Shown here piece after piece: positions 6,058-9,767 of a stretch of DNA of 9,767 nt. The DNA is taken from assembly GCA_003157055.1 (NCBI GenBank), contig PMIG01000205.1:1-9767 (forward strand), written 5' to 3'. A program made the translations under genes and the position numbers. Source of the stretch: Bacteroidales bacterium (lineage in GTDB: Bacteria; Bacteroidota; Bacteroidia; Bacteroidales; VadinHA17). Position 1 is the first letter of the stretch; every line of letters begins with the position of its first letter. Below the pieces are notes generated by a model that did not search any database, was not told the DNA's origin, and was given only the letters and a program-made list of their open reading frames with translations.

Positions 6058-7231
6058 ACCGGCAGAGAGAACCAATAGTGTCCAGGAATACTATTTCTCG
6101 CAAAAGCTGAAGCAGATAGACCAGATGCGCAATTCCGGAGCCGATGTCATAAACCTCGGTATCGGCAGTCCTGACCAGCCGCCGTCGGAGAACACTATTG
6201 AAAGTCTGTACAGGGAGGCTTTGAAACCAACTGCGCATGGGTACCAAAGCTATACTGGGATACCAGCCCTTCGTAATGCCTTTGCTAAATGGTACAAAAC
6301 TTATTTCAACGTAATCCTTGACCCGGAAAGCGAGATATTGCCCCTTATGGGAAGCAAGGAGGGAATAATGCATATCAGCATGGCATTCGTGAATCCGGGA
6401 GATGATGTGCTTGTTCCAAATCCCGGCTACCCGACATATTCATCCATCACAAAGCTGGTTGGCGGGAACATCAGATATTATGACCTGGATGAAAAAAACG
6501 GCTGGTATCCTGATATTCATAAGATTGAAAAGAGTAACCTGAAAAATGTAAAAATGATGTGGATAAACTATCCGCACATGCCATCAGGAACGAAGGGGTC
6601 ATTCAGGCTATTTGAACAGCTTACGGCATTCGCCTTAAAGCATGGAATACTTTTATGCAACGATAATCCTTACAGCTTCATCCTCAATAAGGAATATATA
6701 AGCCTCCTCGCAGTTGACGGCTCCAGGGAGATTGCCATCGAGCTTAATTCCCTGAGTAAATCGCATAACATGGCAGGATGGAGAGTAGGAATGGCAGCAG
6801 GCCATAAGGAATATATAAGCTCCATCCTCAAAGTCAAAAGCAATATGGATTCTGGCATGTTCCGGGCTATGCAGGCGGCAGCTGCCGAGGCACTCGGCAA
6901 CCCTCCTTCATGGTACGACAAGGTCAACAGCCATTACCAGTCAAGACGCAGGATTGTCGAGGATATAATGGATGTGCTGAATTGCAGGTATGATAAAAAC
7001 CAGGTCGGCCTCTTTGTCTGGGGCCGTATCCCTGACACTATAAAGAATTGTGAAGATTTTGTTGAGGATGTCCTGACCAAGGTAAACGTGTTCATCACAC
7101 CAGGATTTATTTTCGGATCAAACGGAGAAAGGTACATCCGGATATCTCTATGCGCTGATGAAGCAACCCTTATTGAATCAGGGAAAAGAATTAAAAAGTA
7201 TCTTTCAGAAAAACTAGCAACTAGCAACTAG
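6047..7231 (+). CDS. Class I PLP-dependent aminotransferase, probable aromatic aminotransferase
   Basis: A fold-type I aminotransferase of 394 residues. Landmarks: INLGIGSPDQPP, HGYQSYTG, GSKEGI, VPNPGYPTY, the cofactor motif NDNPY (D206, Y209), the PLP-binding Lys K238 in SLSKSHNMAGWRVG, and a carboxylate-binding Arg R365 in YIRIS. The usual NPTG loop reads NYPHMPSG, with Met178 where most aspartate-aminotransferase relatives have Asn. It starts inside pheA (11-bp overlap) and ends 4 bp before tyrA. Lying between the two genes that make phenylpyruvate and 4-hydroxyphenylpyruvate, it most likely performs the last transamination to Phe and Tyr. An LL-diaminopimelate or alanine aminotransferase role cannot be excluded from sequence alone, and arogenate formation is another possibility. 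Confidence 0.85.
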   Translation: MKVKPAERTNSVQEYYFSQKLKQIDQMRNSGADVINLGIGSPDQPPSENTIESLYREALKPTAHGYQSYTGIPALRNAFAKWYKTYFNVILDPESEILPLMGSKEGIMHISMAFVNPGDDVLVPNPGYPTYSSITKLVGGNIRYYDLDEKNGWYPDIHKIEKSNLKNVKMMWINYPHMPSGTKGSFRLFEQLTAFALKHGILLCNDNPYSFILNKEYISLLAVDGSREIAIELNSLSKSHNMAGWRVGMAAGHKEYISSILKVKSNMDSGMFRAMQAAAAEALGNPPSWYDKVNSHYQSRRRIVEDIMDVLNCRYDKNQVGLFVWGRIPDTIKNCEDFVEDVLTKVNVFITPGFIFGSNGERYIRISLCADEATLIESGKRIKKYLSEKLATSN

Positions 7232-7235
7232 CAAC
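7212..7235 (+). repeat. 7-bp tandem repeat across the aminotransferase stop codon
   Basis: The unit AACTAGC occurs three times in a row (7212-7232) followed by a partial AAC, ending directly before the tyrA ATG at 7236. It encodes the last residues LATSN and supplies the TAG stop at 7229-7231. It also occupies the position where a tyrA ribosome-binding site would be expected; none is visible. Because the unit length is not a multiple of three, a change in copy number alters the relation of the two reading frames. Confidence 0.85.
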
Positions 7236-8081
7236 ATGACTACAACTGTAATTGGAATAGGTTTGATAGGAGGATCGCTTGCGCTGGACATTCGAAAGCG
7301 TCACTTCGCCGATAAGATAATCGGTGTCGATACAAATCTGCAGCACCGTAATATAGCGAAGCTATGCGGGATCATCGATGAAGACGATACTCTTGAAAAT
7401 GCAATTGAAAGAAGTGATCTGATTTTACTCTGTACTCCGGTAAATACCAATATGTCTATGCTTCCTTCCATCCTCGACTTGATAAAGGGCACTTCGAAGG
7501 TTGTGGTCGACATGGGATCGACAAAAGCAGGAATTGCGAAGGCCTCTAAATCTCACCCCGGACGTGGCAGGTACGTTGCTGCCCATCCCATGGCAGGAAC
7601 AGAGTATTCTGGTCCCCTGGCCGCCATAGGCAAGCTTTTTGATTATAAGACAGTCATAATCTGTGATCCGGAGCTCAGCGATCCTGATGCAAAAAACCTC
7701 GTGGAAAACATGTTTAAAATTCTTAACATGCACCTGGTTTATATGAATTCTGATATGCATGATGTGCATGTTGCATACATATCCCATATTTCTCATATAA
7801 CATCCTTCTCGCTGGCTCTGAGCGTATTGGAGAAGGAAAAGGAGGAAGAGAATATTCTGGCACTTGCTGGAGGCGGCTTCGAAAGTACAGTGAGGCTCGC
7901 AAAGAGCAACGGGGATACATGGGCTCCTATCTTTACGGAAAACTCTGAATATATTATCGAAGTGATCGATACTTATATTGAAAAGATGAATACTTTTAGA
8001 AAGTTGATTTCGGAGAAAGATACTTCTGGGCTGAAATCACTGATGGAAGAAGCGAACAAGATCAGGAAAATATTAAATTAA
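7236..8081 (+). CDS. tyrA: Prephenate dehydrogenase (TyrA family)
   Basis: A 281-residue dehydrogenase that oxidatively decarboxylates prephenate to 4-hydroxyphenylpyruvate, the Tyr branch. The N-terminal Rossmann fold shows VIGIGLIGGS (glycines 7, 9, 12, 13). An acidic D32 at the end of the second strand suggests NAD over NADP. The core continues with LLCTPV, VVVDMGSTK and AAHPMAGTEYSG, where H117 is the conserved catalytic His. The helical dimerisation domain has SHISHITSFSLA, LAGGGFESTVRLAKSNGDTWAPIF and ENSEYI. It ends without an ACT domain or fused chorismate mutase, so no feedback domain is apparent. Use of arogenate in place of prephenate cannot be ruled out. No Shine-Dalgarno site is visible; translation may be coupled to the aminotransferase, whose stop is 4 nt upstream. 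Confidence 0.93.
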   Translation: MTTTVIGIGLIGGSLALDIRKRHFADKIIGVDTNLQHRNIAKLCGIIDEDDTLENAIERSDLILLCTPVNTNMSMLPSILDLIKGTSKVVVDMGSTKAGIAKASKSHPGRGRYVAAHPMAGTEYSGPLAAIGKLFDYKTVIICDPELSDPDAKNLVENMFKILNMHLVYMNSDMHDVHVAYISHISHITSFSLALSVLEKEKEEENILALAGGGFESTVRLAKSNGDTWAPIFTENSEYIIEVIDTYIEKMNTFRKLISEKDTSGLKSLMEEANKIRKILN

Positions 8082-8096
8082 ATATCTTAAATATTT

Positions 8097-9218
8097 ATGG
8101 TTTTAGAGTTTGATAACTCCCTTCTAAGGGATTGGGACGTGTACAAAGAGAGGCCTTTCCTGATTTCAGGGCCTTGCAGTGCGGAGACGGAAGATCAGGT
8201 GCTGGAGACAGCCAGGGAGCTGGCCGCGCTAAACCGGATAAGCATTTTCCGTGCCGGCATCTGGAAACCGAGAACACGGCCAAATACTTTCGAAGGGGTA
8301 GGCATTCCGGGACTGAAATGGCTCAGAACAGTGAAAAAAGAGACCGGCCTTCCGGTTGCTACCGAAGTTGCGAATGAGAAGCATGTTTATGAAGCTTTGA
8401 AATATGGGATCGACATGCTGTGGATCGGTGCCAGGACATCTGTTAATCCTTTCACGGTTCAGGAGATAGCTGATGCGCTTAAAGGAGTGGATGTAATGGT
8501 ATTCGTCAAGAATCCCATTAACCCTGATATTGAATTATGGATGGGTGCAATTGAAAGAGTTGCGAAGGCAGGCATAAAGAGGCTGGGCGCCATTCACCGC
8601 GGGTTCTCCTCCTACGAGAAAACAACATACCGGAACCAACCGAACTGGCAGATACCTATCGAGCTGCGACGCAGGATACCGGATCTTCCTATTATCTGTG
8701 ACCCGAGCCACATAGCCGGTTCAAGGGAATACCTCCACGAAATCTCGCAGAAGGCAATGGACCTGAGCTTTGACGGTTTAATGATCGAATCGCATATCAA
8801 TCCCGACAAAGCCCTGAGTGATGCTTCACAGCAGCTTACACCCAACGATCTGAAAGAGCTGTTGAGCAGGCTTATTCTTCGTAATGCCTCGACCACCGAC
8901 CCTAAGTTACTTGATGTTCTCGGTGAATTGCGTCAGCAAATTGATGTTTATGATGACCATCTAATTGACCTTATGGAACAGAGAATGAAAGTATCGGAAA
9001 CCATCGGGCTCTATAAAAAAGAAAATAATATTACTATCTTACAGACCGTTCGCTGGGACGAGGTAGTGAAGAAAGCGATGAAGAAAGGCCTGGCAAAAGG
9101 TCTGAGTGCCGAGCTTATTGATAGTGTTTTCAAGGCTCTGCACCAGGAATCTATTAACTGCCAGATGAAAGTGATGAATAAGGGAATCGAGAATCATAAC
9201 CATACTGACAACAAATAA
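8097..9218 (+). CDS. Bifunctional DAHP synthase / chorismate mutase (AroQ class, C-terminal)
   Basis: A fusion of 373 residues. Residues 1 to about 260 are a type I-beta DAHP synthase that condenses PEP and erythrose 4-phosphate. They show GPCSAE (metal ligand C27), RAGIWKPRTRP (52-62), WIGART, FVKNP, IHRGFSS (H167), CDPSH (201-205) and LMIESHINPDKALSDASQQL (E231). Residues from about 270 to 360 are an AroQ chorismate mutase: R279, R296, K307, R319 and Q356 have exactly the spacing of E. coli R11, R28, K39, R51 and Q88. E. coli D48 and E52 are replaced by Q316 and W320. In studied Bacteroidetes enzymes of this layout the two domains regulate each other, with prephenate as inhibitor; that is family knowledge, not shown here. 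The gene follows tyrA after 15 nt and precedes aroA by 11 nt. Confidence 0.95.
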   Translation: MVLEFDNSLLRDWDVYKERPFLISGPCSAETEDQVLETARELAALNRISIFRAGIWKPRTRPNTFEGVGIPGLKWLRTVKKETGLPVATEVANEKHVYEALKYGIDMLWIGARTSVNPFTVQEIADALKGVDVMVFVKNPINPDIELWMGAIERVAKAGIKRLGAIHRGFSSYEKTTYRNQPNWQIPIELRRRIPDLPIICDPSHIAGSREYLHEISQKAMDLSFDGLMIESHINPDKALSDASQQLTPNDLKELLSRLILRNASTTDPKLLDVLGELRQQIDVYDDHLIDLMEQRMKVSETIGLYKKENNITILQTVRWDEVVKKAMKKGLAKGLSAELIDSVFKALHQESINCQMKVMNKGIENHNHTDNK

Positions 9219-9229
9219 AACATCAGCCA

Positions 9230-9767
9230 ATGGAAAGAATAATAGTACCTTCAAAGTTAAAGGGTGAAGTTAAGGCTCCGGCATCAAAAAGTATGACTCA
9301 GCGGGCTATTGCTGCCGCATTGCTGGCCCATGGCGAAAGTACTATTATTAACCCTTCGTATTGCGATGACTCGCTGGCTGCAATGAGTATCGCTGTAGGG
9401 CTTGGCGCAAAAGTGGAGCCGGACACCAATAAGATGAAGATCACCGGTTCATCAGTGCTGAAGGAGAAAAAGCTTAACTGTGGTGAATCAGGCCTTGCGA
9501 TACGCATGTTCTCACCGGTGGCTGCCCTCTATAAAACTGAACTGACAATTACGGGAACCGGATCGCTTAAGAAAAGGCCTATGTCAATGATCGAGGAGGC
9601 CCTGAAACAATTCGGCGTTAAATGTGAAACAGAAAAGGGATTCCTTCCGCTCACAATAAAAGGTCCGCTTAAAGGAGGTATCTGTGAAATTGACGGCTCC
9701 ACAGGATCGCAGATTCTGACAGGCCTCCTGATGGCTCTCCCTGTTGCAATGAAAGATTCAATTGTAA
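9230..9767 (+). CDS. aroA: 3-phosphoshikimate 1-carboxyvinyltransferase (EPSP synthase), N-terminal part
   Basis: The first 179 codons of EPSP synthase; the gene runs past the window edge with no stop seen. It transfers the enolpyruvyl group of PEP to shikimate 3-phosphate, the sixth step of the shikimate pathway. The substrate-binding PASKSMTQRA holds K20, S21 and R25, equivalent to E. coli K22, S23 and R27. The loop usually written NAGTAMR reads NCGESGLAIRM here (N83 to M93, R92). KKRPM (R116, P117) and STGSQ (157-161) bind phosphate and shikimate 3-phosphate in the family. The ATG at 9230 gives a typical N-terminus. It is the fifth gene of the aromatic operon after the leader. Confidence 0.94.
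   Translation, partial: MERIIVPSKLKGEVKAPASKSMTQRAIAAALLAHGESTIINPSYCDDSLAAMSIAVGLGAKVEPDTNKMKITGSSVLKEKKLNCGESGLAIRMFSPVAALYKTELTITGTGSLKKRPMSMIEEALKQFGVKCETEKGFLPLTIKGPLKGGICEIDGSTGSQILTGLLMALPVAMKDSIV

Noticed and set aside
7425..7796. Minus-strand ORF of 123 codons opposite tyrA, and similar antisense ORFs opposite hisC, hisB, hisF, aminotransferase and aroA
   Set aside because: All lie opposite well-conserved genes, lack family motifs and have low-complexity or Ser/Leu-rich compositions typical of antisense frames.
8132..8377. 81-codon + strand ORF inside the DAHP synthase gene
   Set aside because: It is an alternate frame of a strongly conserved enzyme region and has no recognisable domain.

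Overview
The window carries two same-strand biosynthetic gene blocks of a member of the Bacteroidetes, probably order Bacteroidales. The lineage call rests on Bacteroidetes-type proteins (a DAHP synthase with a C-terminal AroQ chorismate mutase, a bifunctional HisB whose HAD zinc ligands are absent, a fused HisIE), on a TAnnTTTG-type promoter, on mostly weak Shine-Dalgarno sites and on moderate GC content. Every gene is on the + strand and coding density is very high.

Region 1 (1-4992) is the histidine operon: the 3' end of hisD, then hisC, hisB, hisH, hisA, hisF and hisIE. From hisC onward each gene overlaps the next by 4 bp (ATGA) or 7 bp, a layout typical of translational coupling. Together with an upstream hisG (not in view) these genes would make histidine from PRPP and ATP. 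The hisD-hisC junction is the only real gap. It holds a compact GC-rich palindromic repeat that places an ATG just in front of the likely hisC start.

Region 2 (4993-5217) is a short regulatory stretch and the most interesting part of the window. It contains a Bacteroidetes-type promoter, a 20-codon leader peptide ending in four alternating Tyr-Phe pairs and two Lys, a segment (GGGGAUU) just after the leader stop codon, and a rho-independent terminator whose 5' arm is complementary to that segment. This is a complete, minimal transcription attenuator that would sense charged tRNA-Tyr and tRNA-Phe together.

Region 3 (5218-9767) is the operon controlled by that leader: prephenate dehydratase (pheA), a class I aminotransferase, prephenate dehydrogenase (tyrA), a DAHP synthase/chorismate mutase fusion, and the start of EPSP synthase (aroA), cut by the window edge. 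The set covers the entry step of the shikimate pathway, its sixth step, the branch-point mutase and both terminal branches to Phe and Tyr, so a leader that reads both amino acids fits its products. A 7-bp tandem repeat lies across the aminotransferase stop codon. Loss of one unit would fuse the aminotransferase in frame to TyrA.

No tRNA, rRNA, CRISPR array, insertion sequence or phage gene was seen.
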